From: Methylobacterium sp. J-088
GTDB taxonomy: Bacteria > Pseudomonadota > Alphaproteobacteria > Rhizobiales > Beijerinckiaceae
Direction: 5' to 3'
Length of the DNA stretch: 64,000 bases
Assembly: GCF_022829295.1 (NCBI RefSeq)
Contig: NZ_JAKSYH010000048.1
Coordinates: 1 to 64,000, forward strand
This document shows, piece after piece, positions 29,456 through 38,251 of this stretch. Numbering within the stretch: position 1 is the first letter of the stretch; each line of letters starts with the position of its first letter. The notes beneath the pieces were generated by a model. It was not told the origin of the DNA. It made no database searches and worked only from the letters and a program-made list of their open reading frames with translations. Made by a program: the position numbers and the translations under genes.

Positions 29456-29703
29456 ATATCTGGACGGCGGCCATCCTGGCGCTGCTGCCGCCGCTTGCCC
29501 TCGCGGCCGCCCTGGCGTGGCGCGGAACGCCGGGCCAGCGGTTCGCCGCCTACCAGCTCGCCGGCAGCGTCACGGTCGTGATCCTGACGCTGATGGCCTT
29601 CGCCACCGATCAGGCCTCGATCACCGATCTCGCCCTCACTCTGGTCCTGCTCAACCTGCCCGGCACGATGCTGCTCGCGGTCTTCCTGGAGCGCTGGATA
29701 TGA
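29452..29703 (+). CDS. mrpF: Mrp-type antiporter subunit F
   Basis: 83 residues with three hydrophobic helices and the GTPGQRFAAYQLAGSV segment corresponding to the MrpF family loop (R-x-P-x-x-R-x-x-A in longer relatives). It overlaps mrpE and mrpG by 4 bp each (ATGA), implying translational coupling. Confidence 0.87.
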   Translation: MNIWTAAILALLPPLALAAALAWRGTPGQRFAAYQLAGSVTVVILTLMAFATDQASITDLALTLVLLNLPGTMLLAVFLERWI

Positions 29704-29984
29704 GCGTCGCGATCGGGATCCTGCTCGCCCTCGCGGTGGCGGTGACGTGGCTCGCCGCCTTCGCCCTGTGGCGCTTGCCCCGGGCGCTCGACCGGCTGCA
29801 CGCCCTCGCCTTCCTCAACGTCGCCGCCTCCGGCCTCGTCTCCGTGGCGGCCTTCCTGGCCGACGGAATCTCGGGGCGCTCGCTCAAGATCCTGGTGATG
29901 ATGGGGGTGTTTCTAGGGTGGGCCGCGGTGCTGTCGCACGTCTCCGGCCGGGCCGTACTGATGCGCGAGGGGCGCTCGGCATGA
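29700..29984 (+). CDS. mrpG: Mrp-type antiporter subunit G
   Basis: 94 residues from ATG 29700. The RLPRALDRLHALAFLNVAAS segment matches the MrpG/PhaG motif (G-x-x-R-x-P-D-x-x-x-R-x-H). Three hydrophobic stretches are present. The frame continues upstream in another register of mrpF, but the ATGA overlap gives a clear start. Confidence 0.87.
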   Translation: MSVAIGILLALAVAVTWLAAFALWRLPRALDRLHALAFLNVAASGLVSVAAFLADGISGRSLKILVMMGVFLGWAAVLSHVSGRAVLMREGRSA

Positions 29985-29994
29985 GGTCGGCCCG

Positions 29995-30246
29995 ATGAGC
30001 GTCATCCTGCCGCTCCTGTTCCTGCTCACCGCGATCTCCGGCAGTGCCGTGGTGCTGGTGCGCGATCCCGTCCGGCAGGTCTTCGCCATCGCGATCAACG
30101 GGCTCGTTTTGACGATCCTGTTCGACGCCCTCCAGGCCCCGGATGTCGCCCTGTCGGAGCTGGCGGTGGGGTCCGCCGCGGTGCCGCTCCTCTTCCTCGT
30201 GGCTCTGATGGCGGTGCGCACGCAGCCGCCCGGAGCGGAATCGTGA
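29995..30246 (+). CDS. Mrp-type antiporter, DUF4040 subunit (MrpA C-terminal-like / MbhD-like)
   Basis: 83 residues, three hydrophobic helices with LVLTILFDALQAPDVALSELAVGSA. The D-A-L-x-x-P-D-V-A-L-x-E-x-x-V-G sequence is the DUF4040 signature normally embedded near the C-terminus of large MrpA. Here it is a separate gene, as MbhD is in archaeal membrane-bound hydrogenase operons. Confidence 0.85.
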   Translation: MSVILPLLFLLTAISGSAVVLVRDPVRQVFAIAINGLVLTILFDALQAPDVALSELAVGSAAVPLLFLVALMAVRTQPPGAES

Positions 30247-31019
30247 GCCCGCGCATCCGCGTCGCGCTGCTCGCCCTGTCGGGCCTGATCCTGCTGCCCT
30301 GCGCCGCTTCGGTGATCGCGGGGCTGCCGGCCTTCGGATCCAAGATCGCGCTGTACGGCGCGCGCATCAACGCGATCACCCCGGAGGCGCGGCACGTCGC
30401 CAACATGGTGAGCGCGATCAATTTCGACCTGCGCGGTCTCGACACCCTGGGCGAGGAATTCATGCTGCTCGCCGCCATCACCGGTACGGTGGTGCTGCTG
30501 CGCGGCCACCGCGGCGAGGGTCTTACCGGACGCGCGATGCGCCGGCCCGGCCGCGCCGTGATCCCGCGCTCGGAGGCGACGGTGCTCGCCTGCCGGATCG
30601 CCGGGCCGCTCACCTGCCTGTTCGGCCTCTACGTGGTGCTGCACGCGACCGTCACCCCCGGCGGCGGTTTCCAGGGCGGCGTGATCCTCGCCTCGGGGAC
30701 CCTGCTGATCTACCTCGGCGAGGGCTATTCCGGTTGGCGCGACGCCATCCACAGCCACTGGCTCGACGCGCTTGAGGGCGGGGGCGCGCTCGTGTTCGCT
30801 TTGTGCGGGCTCGTGCCGATGCTGACCGGCGCCGCCTTCATGCAGAACATCCTGCCGCTCGGCACGCTGCGCGACCTGTTCTCCGGCGGCCTGATGCTGG
30901 TTGAGAACCTCGGCGTCGCGATGGCGGTGACGGGCGGGTTCACGCAGCTCTTCCTCGAATTCATGGAGGAGACCCGCCAGGCCGAGGAACCCGACGAACC
31001 CGGGGAGGAATCCGCGTGA
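30243..31019 (+). CDS. mrpB: Mrp-type antiporter, fused MbhE-like and MrpB domains
   Basis: 258 residues. The N-terminal third contains NFDLRGLDTLGEEFMLLAAI (about 60-80), the motif of the extreme C-terminus of MrpA or MbhE. The C-terminal part has LYVVLHATVTPGGGFQGGVI, the MnhB (MrpB) signature, followed by further helices. So MbhE-like and MrpB parts are joined in one chain. It overlaps both neighbours by 4 bp. Confidence 0.88.
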   Translation: MSPRIRVALLALSGLILLPCAASVIAGLPAFGSKIALYGARINAITPEARHVANMVSAINFDLRGLDTLGEEFMLLAAITGTVVLLRGHRGEGLTGRAMRRPGRAVIPRSEATVLACRIAGPLTCLFGLYVVLHATVTPGGGFQGGVILASGTLLIYLGEGYSGWRDAIHSHWLDALEGGGALVFALCGLVPMLTGAAFMQNILPLGTLRDLFSGGLMLVENLGVAMAVTGGFTQLFLEFMEETRQAEEPDEPGEESA

Positions 31020-31435
31020 GTGCGGCCACCAATGTCTTGCCTTACGCGGTCGCCGCGTGGCTGTTCGGCATCGGCCTCTACGGCATCGCCACGAGCCGCA
31101 ACTTCATCCACCTCGTCGGCTGCCTCGGGGTCTGCCAGTCGGCGACCTACGTGCTGCTGCTGGGGCTCGGCTATCGCTGGGGCAGCATCGCGCCGATTTT
31201 CTATGATCACCCGCCGGGTACGCCCGCGGTCGATCCCGTGATGCAGGCGCTGGTGCTCACCGACATCGTGGTCGGCGCGACCCTGACCGCCCTGCTCCTC
31301 GTCCTGACGGTCCAGGCCTACAAGCGCGGCGGCAGCCTGAACCCGGAAAAGCTCCGGCCGATGCGGGCCGGCGGCAAGTCCGGCCAGAGCCAGGGGTCGA
31401 GCCAAGTCTCCGACGGTGGGCGCCAAGCCTCGTGA
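31016..31435 (+). CDS. mrpC: Mrp-type antiporter subunit C (NuoK-like)
   Basis: 139 residues. Three helices: AAWLFGIGLYGIATSRNFIH, LVGCLGVCQSATYVLLLGLG and a third containing DPVMQALVLTDIVVGATLTALLLVL. The LVLTDIVVG block is the MrpC/NuoK hallmark. The polar C-terminal tail of about 35 residues, rich in Ser/Gly/Gln, is longer than usual. Confidence 0.9.
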   Translation: MSAATNVLPYAVAAWLFGIGLYGIATSRNFIHLVGCLGVCQSATYVLLLGLGYRWGSIAPIFYDHPPGTPAVDPVMQALVLTDIVVGATLTALLLVLTVQAYKRGGSLNPEKLRPMRAGGKSGQSQGSSQVSDGGRQAS

Positions 31436-33186
31436 CGCTCGCTCCCGCCGCCCTTCTGCCGCTTCCGGTCGCGATCCCGCTCGTAATCTGCGCGACGCTG
31501 CTGGCGACCGCGCACCTGCTGCCGGGCCGCATCCCCGATATCCTGGCGCTGCTCGCAGCCCTCGCCGTCGCGGTGCTCTCCGCCGTGATCGCCGTCCACG
31601 CGGCCGACGGCCCCCTCGTCTACTGGTTCGGCGGGTGGGAGCCGCGCGACGGCGTCCATCTCGGGATCGGCTTCTCGGTCGATGCCGCGAGCGGCTGGAT
31701 CGCGGCCTTCATCGGGCTGCTCTACGCCCTGACCTTCGTGTTCGCCTGGGGCTTCTTCGACCGCACCCACGGGCACTTCCACATCCTGATGCTGCTGTTC
31801 CTGGCCGCCATGGTCGGGTTCTGCTTCACCCGGGACATGTTCAACCTGTTCGTGTGGTTCGAGGTGATGAGCGTCGCGGCCTTCGCGCTCACGGCCTATC
31901 ACCTCGCGGAATCATCGCTCGCGGGGGCCATCAACTTCACGGTGGTCAACAGCCTCGCGGGCTTCCTGATGCTCGGCGGCATCGGGTTGATCTACGCGCA
32001 GACCGGCACGCTCGATTACGACGGCATGGCCGCGGCCATCGCCCAGACTGGGCGCAGCCCCGTGGTGGCGGGGGCCTTCTGCCTCGTGGCGGCGGCCCTG
32101 ATGATCAAGGGATCGATCGTGCCGTTCCAGTTCTGGCTCGCCGACGCCCACGCGGTGGCGCCGAGCCCGGTCTCGGTGATCTTCTCCGGCTCGATGGTCT
32201 CGCTCGGGCTGTTCGGCCTCGCGAAGGTGAGCGCCGTCGTGTTCGGGGGCTCCGATCAGGTCCAGGGCGCCCTGCCGGTGCTGCTGATCGGGCTGGGCAG
32301 CGCCACGGCCCTGCTCGGCGGCTGGATGGCCCTGCTGCAGCGCCACCTCAAGCGGATGCTGGCCTTCTCGACGATTTCGCATGCCGGGATCATGCTGACC
32401 GGCCTCGGCGCCCTCTCGGCCGGCGGCACCGGCGGGATGCTGGTCTACGTGGTCGGCCATGGGCTGGTGAAGGGCGCCCTGTTCATGATCGCCGGCATTC
32501 TGCTCGCCACGCAGGCGAGCATCGACGAGATCGCCCTGCGCGGCCTCGGCCGCGGGATCTGGCCGGCCGGGATCGCCATGGGGCTGGCCGGCCTCCTGCT
32601 CTGCGGCCTGCCGATCGGAATCCTCGACCAGGGCACCCGCCTCGTCCAGGGGGGGCTGTCGCAGCAGGGCCACGGGATCGCGCTCGCCGCCACCGCGATC
32701 GGCGCCGCGCTGACCGGGGCGGCGGTGCTGCGGGCGGCGGGTCGCATCTTCCTCGGGCTCGGGCCCGATCCCGGGGACGAGGCCGGCGCGCCGAGTGCGG
32801 ATGAGCGCGAAAAGGCCAACCGGCCGCTCTGGCTGATGCTGGCCCCGTGCTGCGCGCTGCTGGCGGTCGACGTTGCGCTCCCGGCGGGCCCGATCGCGCA
32901 TGCCCTACCCCGGGCCGTCTCGGCCTTCATGCGCCGGCCGGAAGCCGGAATGCTGGCCGAGGGGCCGGGCTGGCTCCCGTGGGTCTCGGTGGCGGCGGCC
33001 CTTCTGGGGGCCGGCTACGGGCTGTTCCGAAAGCGGTTGCCGGCCTTTGTGGTCCGGCCGGTGAGCGCCTCGCAGTCGGCGCCGACGCGCGCGCTGGAGA
33101 TCCTGCACAGCGGGTTGATCGGCGATTACGCGGTCTGGCTCGCCGTCGGTGTGGCGGTGATTGCGGCCGTGCTGGCGATGGTGTGA
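31432..33186 (+). CDS. mrpD: Mrp-type antiporter subunit D (proton-conducting membrane transporter)
   Basis: 584 residues with about 14 helices. It belongs to the NuoL/M/N family: WFEVMSVAAFALTAYH carries the conserved glutamate, and KGSIVPFQFWLADAHAVAPSPVS and the following HLKRMLAFSTISHAGIM hold conserved lysine and histidine residues of the ion path. It is the only full antiporter-like subunit in the operon, since no MrpA of about 800 residues is present. It is the last gene of the operon. Confidence 0.92.
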   Translation: MTLAPAALLPLPVAIPLVICATLLATAHLLPGRIPDILALLAALAVAVLSAVIAVHAADGPLVYWFGGWEPRDGVHLGIGFSVDAASGWIAAFIGLLYALTFVFAWGFFDRTHGHFHILMLLFLAAMVGFCFTRDMFNLFVWFEVMSVAAFALTAYHLAESSLAGAINFTVVNSLAGFLMLGGIGLIYAQTGTLDYDGMAAAIAQTGRSPVVAGAFCLVAAALMIKGSIVPFQFWLADAHAVAPSPVSVIFSGSMVSLGLFGLAKVSAVVFGGSDQVQGALPVLLIGLGSATALLGGWMALLQRHLKRMLAFSTISHAGIMLTGLGALSAGGTGGMLVYVVGHGLVKGALFMIAGILLATQASIDEIALRGLGRGIWPAGIAMGLAGLLLCGLPIGILDQGTRLVQGGLSQQGHGIALAATAIGAALTGAAVLRAAGRIFLGLGPDPGDEAGAPSADEREKANRPLWLMLAPCCALLAVDVALPAGPIAHALPRAVSAFMRRPEAGMLAEGPGWLPWVSVAAALLGAGYGLFRKRLPAFVVRPVSASQSAPTRALEILHSGLIGDYAVWLAVGVAVIAAVLAMV

Positions 33187-33300
33187 GCGGCCTGGTCCTC
33201 GCCAGTCCGGCCTTCATCGGTACCGACGATCCGCCATGCTGTGATCGCGCCGTCTCGAGCGGCAGGGCTGGTTCGATTGAGGGCAATGCTTCAGCCCCCA

Positions 33301-33659
33301 TGGGTGCGAACCGGAGCGAGGCATGGCCTGCGCTTCGCGTGTGTGATCGACGGCCACCGCTGGCGCGACGGCCCGGCGGAGGATGGGTCGCGCACCACCG
33401 TCTCCAACCGGTTCGCCAGATGGTCTCACCTCGGCTTCTGGGCGGCGCTGCTGGCTACCTTGGCCGAAGCCGGATAGGCGGGCGATGTGGCAGCCATCGA
33501 CGTCAAAACGCCTCGCGCGGCGGATGACGGAAACGTGGGGCGAAAGCGCAGGCCATCGGCCCCCTTAATCCTGCCTCGTCGAAGGACGCGCGTCGGCCAG
33601 ACGACCGAGATGCACGCCCTCACCACGGAGGGGCGGCGAATCCGGGCGGATGAGAACGG
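33301..33659 (+). pseudogene. Degenerate IS5-family (IS427-like) transposase remnant
   Basis: The translated segment DGHRWRDGPAEDGSRTTVSN then RFARWSHLGFWAALLATLAEAG resembles the N-terminal region of IS5-type transposases (WRDLP...GPRTTVYNRF.RW...G.W..L...LA). It ends in an in-frame TAG at 33475. In the same frame AAIDVKTPRAADDG and RVGQTTEMHALTTEGRRI resemble the next domain (IDST.VKAHRSAAGG...RGGRTTKIHAL). AQAIG appears in a different frame. Stop codons, indels and missing ends show a dead fragment. It ends against the 3' end of tRNA-Thr. Confidence 0.6.
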
Positions 33660-33667
33660 GAAAGATG

Positions 33668-33743
33668 TGGTGCCGCAAGAGGGATTCGAACCCCCGACCC
33701 CCTCATTACGAATGAGGTGCTCTACCAGCTGAGCTATTGCGGC
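33668..33743 (-). tRNA. tRNA-Thr (anticodon CGT)
   Basis: 76 nt on the minus strand including an encoded CCA (33668-33670). The acceptor stem is GCCGCAA/TTGCGGC, the D-arm AGCTCAGCTGGTAGAGC, the anticodon arm CCTCA-TTCGTAA-TGAGG, and the T-arm GGGGGTTCGAATCCC. The loop TTCGTAA gives anticodon CGT, decoding ACG as threonine. All arms pair. Confidence 0.95.
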
Positions 33744-33800
33744 CCAGGCCCCGACGGAGGCCGGGCCCGGCGCGCGAACGACCGCGTCGGACGTGGCAGG

Positions 33801-33829
33801 CTCATAGCGGGCCGCCCTGCTTTAGGCAA
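33801..33829 (-). promoter_or_regulatory. Possible promoter of tRNA-Thr
   Basis: On the minus strand TTGCCT and TATGAG are separated by 17 bp, with the -10 element about 58 bp before the mature tRNA 5' end. The match to consensus is moderate. Confidence 0.4.
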
Positions 33830-33853
33830 GGCCGGAGCCGCGCCGGATCGCGA

Positions 33854-35005
33854 TCACGCGTCGGCCGCGGCGGCGAGTTCGTCGCGCAGGAAGGCCGTCA
33901 CCGCGGCGCGATCCACGCCCGGCGCGATGAAGCTGTGGCCGATCCCGCGGGCCAGGATGAAGGTCAGTGCGCCGTCCCGCACCTTCTTGTCCTGCGCCAT
34001 CGCGTCCACGATCGCCTCGGCGTCGCCGCACCCGCCCGGGACTGCCTGGAGGCGGGTCGGCAAGCCGGCGAGCGCCAGATGGTTGGCGACGCGGCCGGCC
34101 TCTTGGCCGGCGCACAGGCCGAGCCGGGCCGAGAAGCGGAACGCCAGCGCGAGACCGATCGCGACGCCCTCGCCGTGGACCAGTCGCGCCGAATCGTAGC
34201 CGGTCAGGCGTTCCAGGGCGTGCCCGAAGGTGTGGCCGAGATTGAGCAGGGCGCGCTCGCCATCCTCCCGCTCGTCGCGGGTCACGACCGCCGCCTTGGA
34301 GCGGCAGCAGGCCGCCACCGCCGCCTCGCGCTCCGGTCCACCGGAGAAGATGCCCCGCCAGTTGGCCTCGCACCAATCGAAGAAGCCGGAATCGGCGATC
34401 AGCCCGTACTTGGCGACCTCGGCGTAGCCGGCGCGCATCTCGCGCTCCGACAGGGTGTCGAGGGCCGCGGTATCGGCCAGCACGAGACGGGGCTGATGGA
34501 AGGCGCCGATCAGGTTCTTGCCGAGCGGCGCGTTGATGCCGGTCTTGCCGCCGACCGAGGAATCGACCTGCGCCAGCAGACTGGTGGGTACCTGCACGAA
34601 GCGCACGCCCCGCCGCAGGGTCGCGGCGGCGAACCCCGCGAGGTCGCCGACCACGCCGCCGCCGAGCGCCACCACGAGGTCCCCGCGCTCCACTTTGAGG
34701 CCGAGCAGCCCGTCGCAGACCGCAGCGTAGCCCGCGTAGGATTTCGAGCTCTCGCCGGGCGCCACCGTCACCACGCCCGCCTGCAGACCGGCCCGTTCCA
34801 GGCTCTCCCGCAGGCGGCCGGCATAGAGCGCCCCGACGGTCTCGTCCGTCACGATCGCGGCCCGGCGGCCGCCGAGTGCGGCCACCGCGTCGCCCGCCGT
34901 ATCGATCAGGCCGCGCCCGATCCGGATGTCGTAGGCACGCCCGCCGTCGAGGGGGACGTGGACGGTCAGCGGTTCGGGGCGGGGCGTGGGCTCGGTCACG
35001 GTCAA
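33854..35005 (-). CDS. aroB: 3-dehydroquinate synthase
   Basis: 383 residues. NAD-binding and family motifs in order are [18 protein letters not shown], the glycine-rich [41 protein letters not shown] with catalytic lysine, and [13 protein letters not shown] with metal-binding histidine. It converts DAHP to 3-dehydroquinate in the shikimate pathway. It lies 7 bp after aroK on the same strand, forming an aroK-aroB operon. Confidence 0.96.
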   Translation of the reverse strand: MTVTEPTPRPEPLTVHVPLDGGRAYDIRIGRGLIDTAGDAVAALGGRRAAIVTDETVGALYAGRLRESLERAGLQAGVVTVAPGESSKSYAGYAAVCDGLLGLKVERGDLVVALGGGVVGDLAGFAAATLRRGVRFVQVPTSLLAQVDSSVGGKTGINAPLGKNLIGAFHQPRLVLADTAALDTLSEREMRAGYAEVAKYGLIADSGFFDWCEANWRGIFSGGPEREAAVAACCRSKAAVVTRDEREDGERALLNLGHTFGHALERLTGYDSARLVHGEGVAIGLALAFRFSARLGLCAGQEAGRVANHLALAGLPTRLQAVPGGCGDAEAIVDAMAQDKKVRDGALTFILARGIGHSFIAPGVDRAAVTAFLRDELAAAADA

Positions 35006-35012
35006 CGAATTC

Positions 35013-35624
35013 CTACTGCGCGGCGAGCGAGATCGAACGCTCGCCGCTGAGATGCGCGTCCAGCGCCTCCAGCACGTCCTGCACGACCCGGTCGTGCGAG
35101 ACCTCCCGCGAGATCACCATCACGTCGGCCGCGGCGTAGACCGGGTGGCGGATCGCCATCAACTCGCGCATCGTCGCCTCGGGGTCCTCGGTCTGGAGGA
35201 GCGGCCGGTTGCCCCGCTTGCGCACCCGCCGCATCAGGACGTCGAGGTCGGCCTTGAGCCAGACCGAGATCGCGGATTCCGTGATCCGCAGGCGGGTGGC
35301 CTCACGCAGATAGGCGCCGCCGCCGGTGGCCAGCACCAGGGGGCCGGCCCGCAACAGGCGCGAGATCACGCGCTCCTCGCCGTCGCGAAAGCTCGGCTCG
35401 CCGTAGATGGCGAAGATGTCGGGGATGGTCAGGCCGGCCGCCGCCTCGATCTCGATGTCGGCGTCCTTGAAGATCAGACCCAGGCGGCTCGCGAGGCGCC
35501 GTCCGACCGTGCTCTTTCCGGCTCCCATCAACCCCACGAGCACGATCGAGCGCAGGCCGAGCGCGCGGCGCAGCCGCGCCTCGATCGGTTCGCCACCCTC
35601 CGCCTCGCCCACCGACTCCTGCAT
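35013..35624 (-). CDS. aroK: Shikimate kinase
   Basis: 203 residues from ATG 35624; the frame extends upstream to 35765 without conserved sequence. The P-loop is GLMGAGKST (31-39), followed by [19 protein letters not shown] with the shikimate-binding aspartate, then FRDGEERVI and LATGGGAYL. It phosphorylates shikimate at O3. About 20 extra N-terminal residues are common in alphaproteobacteria. Confidence 0.95.
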   Translation of the reverse strand: MQESVGEAEGGEPIEARLRRALGLRSIVLVGLMGAGKSTVGRRLASRLGLIFKDADIEIEAAAGLTIPDIFAIYGEPSFRDGEERVISRLLRAGPLVLATGGGAYLREATRLRITESAISVWLKADLDVLMRRVRKRGNRPLLQTEDPEATMRELMAIRHPVYAAADVMVISREVSHDRVVQDVLEALDAHLSGERSISLAAQ

Positions 35625-35894
35625 CGCCCCGTGTACCGCCGCTTCCACTATCCGTCGCACCGCATCGATCCGGCGCCCTCTCGGTCGCACCGGGCGCACG
35701 GCGCCGGGCGATCCCCCATCCTGCGGCAGGCTCTTAGCGCGATTCAAGCGGCCAGCGAAACGCATCGCTGTGTCGTTGTGGGCCTTGTCAGCGCCTTGTT
35801 CGCATGGTCGAAACCGGGCACCCGCGTCGGTTGGGAAAAGCCGCCGCCCGCTTTCCCCCCGCCGACCGTATCGTCTGCCAGAGGTTCGACCGAC

Positions 35895-36047
35895 GTGCCG
35901 ACCCTGTTCCGTTTCTTCGCCACCCTTGCGATCCTGGCGGGTCTCGTCTTTGCGGCGATGTTCGCGCTCGCGACCTTGATTCAGCCGACGCCGCGGGAGA
36001 TGAGCGTGGCCATCCCCGCCTCGAAGCTGCAGCCCGGCAACCGTTGA
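35895..36047 (+). CDS. 50-residue membrane protein upstream of xerD
   Basis: GTG start at 35895. A single hydrophobic helix (LFRFFATLAILAGLVFAAMF) is followed by LATLIQPTPREMSVAIPASK. The P-x-x-REM-x-V-x-I-P ending is a pattern I recall from small conserved proteins beside xerD in rhizobia. The stop overlaps the TTG start of xerD. Function is unknown. Confidence 0.7.
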   Translation: MPTLFRFFATLAILAGLVFAAMFALATLIQPTPREMSVAIPASKLQPGNR

Positions 36048-36985
36048 GCGCGACGGAGGACGGCGGCAGCGGCGGGGCGTCCAGTACCGAAGTCGCCGAT
36101 TATCTCGACATGCTGGCCGCCGAGCGCGGCGCCAGCGCCAATACCCTGGCCGCCTATCGGCGCGACCTGGATGATTATTTCGCCTACCTCGTCCGTTCCG
36201 GGATCGCCCGCGATGCCGTGAAGGCCGGCACGCTGCGCGCCTTCCTGGCTGATCTGGAGACGCGCGGTCTCAAGGCCTCGTCGGCGGCGCGGCGCCTGTC
36301 TTGCGTGCGCGGTTTCCACAAGTTTCTGTACGCCGAGGGCCTCGCCGAGGTCGATCCGAGCGTCGCAGTCTCGGGACCGCGCCAGGGCCGGACGCTGCCC
36401 AAGATCCTGTCGGTGGCCGAGGTCGATCGTCTCCTGGCCGTCGCGCAGGCGGCTGCCGGCGCCGAACAGGCGCCCGGCCGGGCCCGGCGGGCGCTCCGGA
36501 TGATGTGCCTGCTCGAACTCCTCTACGCCACGGGTCTGCGCGTGTCCGAACTCGTTTCCCTGCCCCGGGCCGCGGGGGCGAGCCGCGAGCGATACCTGAT
36601 CATCAAAGGCAAGGGCGGCCGCGAGCGCCTCGTGCCGCTCACCGATGCGGCCCGCGCCGCCATGGGGGCGCATCTTTCGGCGGTGCCGGAGGAAAGCCCA
36701 TGGCTCTTCCCCGCCGACAGCGACAGCGGCCATCTGACTCGGCAGGCCTTTGCCCGTGACCTGAAGGCCGCAGCTTTGGAGGCCGGTTTGCGGCCGGACC
36801 GCGTGAGCCCGCACGTGCTGCGCCACGCCTTCGCCAGTCATCTGCTGCAGAACGGGGCCGATCTGCGCATCGTCCAGGAATTGCTCGGGCACGCCGATAT
36901 CTCGACGACCCAGATCTACACCCACGTGCTCGATGAGCGCCTGAAGGCGATGGTACGGGATCTGCACCCGTTGATGGATGGCTGA
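36044..36985 (+). CDS. xerD: Tyrosine recombinase XerD
   Basis: 313 residues with a TTG start at 36044 that overlaps the previous stop (TTGA). Longer frames upstream cross the small membrane protein. Catalytic residues are Arg166 (TGLRVSEL), Lys190 (IKGKGGRER), His257 and Arg260 (HVLRHAF), His283 (LLGHADIS) and nucleophile Tyr292 (IYTHV). XerC/XerD act at dif to resolve chromosome dimers. The C-terminal LDERLKAMVRDLHP is XerD-like. It is not next to an integrated element, so it looks like the housekeeping copy. Confidence 0.92.
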   Translation: MSATEDGGSGGASSTEVADYLDMLAAERGASANTLAAYRRDLDDYFAYLVRSGIARDAVKAGTLRAFLADLETRGLKASSAARRLSCVRGFHKFLYAEGLAEVDPSVAVSGPRQGRTLPKILSVAEVDRLLAVAQAAAGAEQAPGRARRALRMMCLLELLYATGLRVSELVSLPRAAGASRERYLIIKGKGGRERLVPLTDAARAAMGAHLSAVPEESPWLFPADSDSGHLTRQAFARDLKAAALEAGLRPDRVSPHVLRHAFASHLLQNGADLRIVQELLGHADISTTQIYTHVLDERLKAMVRDLHPLMDG

Positions 36986-37196
36986 CGGCCTGTGCCGGAA
37001 TGGCCGGTCACAACGGCATTTGCGGGAGGCCCAGACGGCCATGGGGGCGTTTCAGCGGAGGCAGCGATGTCCTGACGCAATGACGCGGCGCGTGCCCTAA
37101 CGCTTGCGACGATTGTTCTTGTATGCCGAACTGCCTAAATGTGACGGATCGCCATACCGGTACGCGAGCCAGACTTTACCAGAGAGAGATCAATCC

Positions 37197-37715
37197 ATGC
37201 CAGGCCCGACTGCTCTGCAGAGCGGCGCTGTGCCGAACCAGTCGGATCATGCAACCGTCGACCCGTCGGCGCAGCAGGAGCGGCAGAGGCTCGACAACCA
37301 GCTGTGCTTCGCGGTCTACGCCGCCGCACACGCCTTCGGCCGCGCCTATCGCAACCTTCTCGGCCGCTACGAGCTGACTTATCCACAATATCTCGTGCTG
37401 TTGGTGTTGTGGGAACAGGACGGTCTGTCGGTCAAGGAGATCGGCAACCGCCTCTTCCTCGATTCCGGCACGCTGACCCCGTTGCTGAAGCGCCTCGAAG
37501 CGTCGGGCCGCGTGCGTCGGGCCCGGGACCGGGTCGATGAGCGGCAGGTCAGCATTTTCCTGACTCCGGCCGGTGCCAAGCTGCGCGACGTCCTCGCCTG
37601 CATTCCCGACGATGCCGGCGGCTTGACCGGTCTCGACACCGAGGGCCGGAAGACCTTGCTTCACGATCTTGTGACGCTGCGGATGGGCCTCCAGGCCGGC
37701 GTCATCGGTGATTAG
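37197..37715 (+). CDS. ohrR: MarR-family peroxide sensor OhrR
   Basis: 172 residues from ATG 37197, with AGAGAGAGA upstream. The first 30 residues are a polar extension. LDNQLCFAVYAA holds the peroxide-reactive cysteine, Cys37. The winged helix follows (YPQYLVLLVLWEQ, GNRLFLDSGTLTPLLKRLEA, DRVDERQVSIFLT). OhrR represses the organic hydroperoxide resistance gene ohr, usually its neighbour, but no ohr gene is present here. Confidence 0.88.
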   Translation: MPGPTALQSGAVPNQSDHATVDPSAQQERQRLDNQLCFAVYAAAHAFGRAYRNLLGRYELTYPQYLVLLVLWEQDGLSVKEIGNRLFLDSGTLTPLLKRLEASGRVRRARDRVDERQVSIFLTPAGAKLRDVLACIPDDAGGLTGLDTEGRKTLLHDLVTLRMGLQAGVIGD

Positions 37716-37835
37716 AGCGCTCTCCGGCGCGCGCGACACCGGTTCGGCTCGACAGAGCATGTCACAGCCAGAGTGCAGAGCCGCGCATGATGGCGGCGCG
37801 CTCGTTGACGGCTCTTAGCAGGCACGGAACGGGTT

Positions 37836-37859
37836 GGGGGCGGCCCTTCGGCCACCCCC
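37836..37859 (-). terminator. Possible terminator hairpin after the cytochrome c gene
   Basis: GGGGGCGGCC-CTTC-GGCCACCCCC can form a 10-bp stem with one C-A mismatch and a tetraloop, 27 bp past the cytochrome stop on the minus strand. It has no U-tract on either strand, so any termination would be weak or Rho-assisted. Confidence 0.4.
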
Positions 37860-37885
37860 GGGGTCACGGTCCGTCCGGACTGAAC

Positions 37886-38251
37886 TTAGGACTGCGTCTT
37901 CAGGTAGGCGATCACGTCGCTGATCTTCTTGTCGTCCGGATAGCCCTGGAAGATCATCTTGGTGCCCGGCACCTTCGCCTTCGGGTTCTTCAGCCATTCA
38001 TGCAGATTGGCCTCGTCCCAGGTGATGCCCGAATTCTTCAGGGCCGCCGAGTAGTTGTAGCCTTCGTAGGTGCCCGCCTTGCGGCCCACGACGCCCTTCA
38101 GGTCAGGGCCGACGCCATTCTTCTGAAAGTTGTGGCAGGCCTTGCAGGGGGCGAACGCCTTCTCGCCGGCAGCCGCGTCTCCGGCCTCCTGGGCCTGAAC
38201 CGAGAGCGGAACCAGAACGGCAAGGACGGCGCCGAGAACGAGTGAACGCAT
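37886..38251 (-). CDS. Class I cytochrome c (c2/c550 type)
   Basis: 121 residues with a strong SD (TAGGAGGAAATCC) before the ATG. The signal peptide MRSLVLGAVLAVLVPLSVQA is cleaved before QEAG. The haem site is Cys36-x-x-Cys39-His40 (CKACH), and the axial methionine is Met99 in PGTKMIF. It is a soluble periplasmic electron carrier. In methylotrophs such proteins can link methanol dehydrogenase or the bc1 complex to terminal oxidases, but no such genes are nearby. Confidence 0.93.
   Translation of the reverse strand: MRSLVLGAVLAVLVPLSVQAQEAGDAAAGEKAFAPCKACHNFQKNGVGPDLKGVVGRKAGTYEGYNYSAALKNSGITWDEANLHEWLKNPKAKVPGTKMIFQGYPDDKKISDVIAYLKTQS

Noticed and set aside
33241..33300. A hydrolase or transporter gene in the gap after mrpD
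   Set aside because: No SD, domain or stable composition was found; the frame is the start of the degenerate transposase region.
33487..33732. An 81-codon gene ending inside the tRNA
   Set aside because: The C-terminal EGFEPPTPSLRMRCSTS is the well-known false translation of a minus-strand tRNA. The first part belongs to the transposase remnant.
36044..36985. XerD as an integrase of a genomic island
   Set aside because: The C-terminus is XerD-like, the gene is coupled to a small membrane protein seen beside xerD in relatives, and no att repeats or cargo genes were seen around it.
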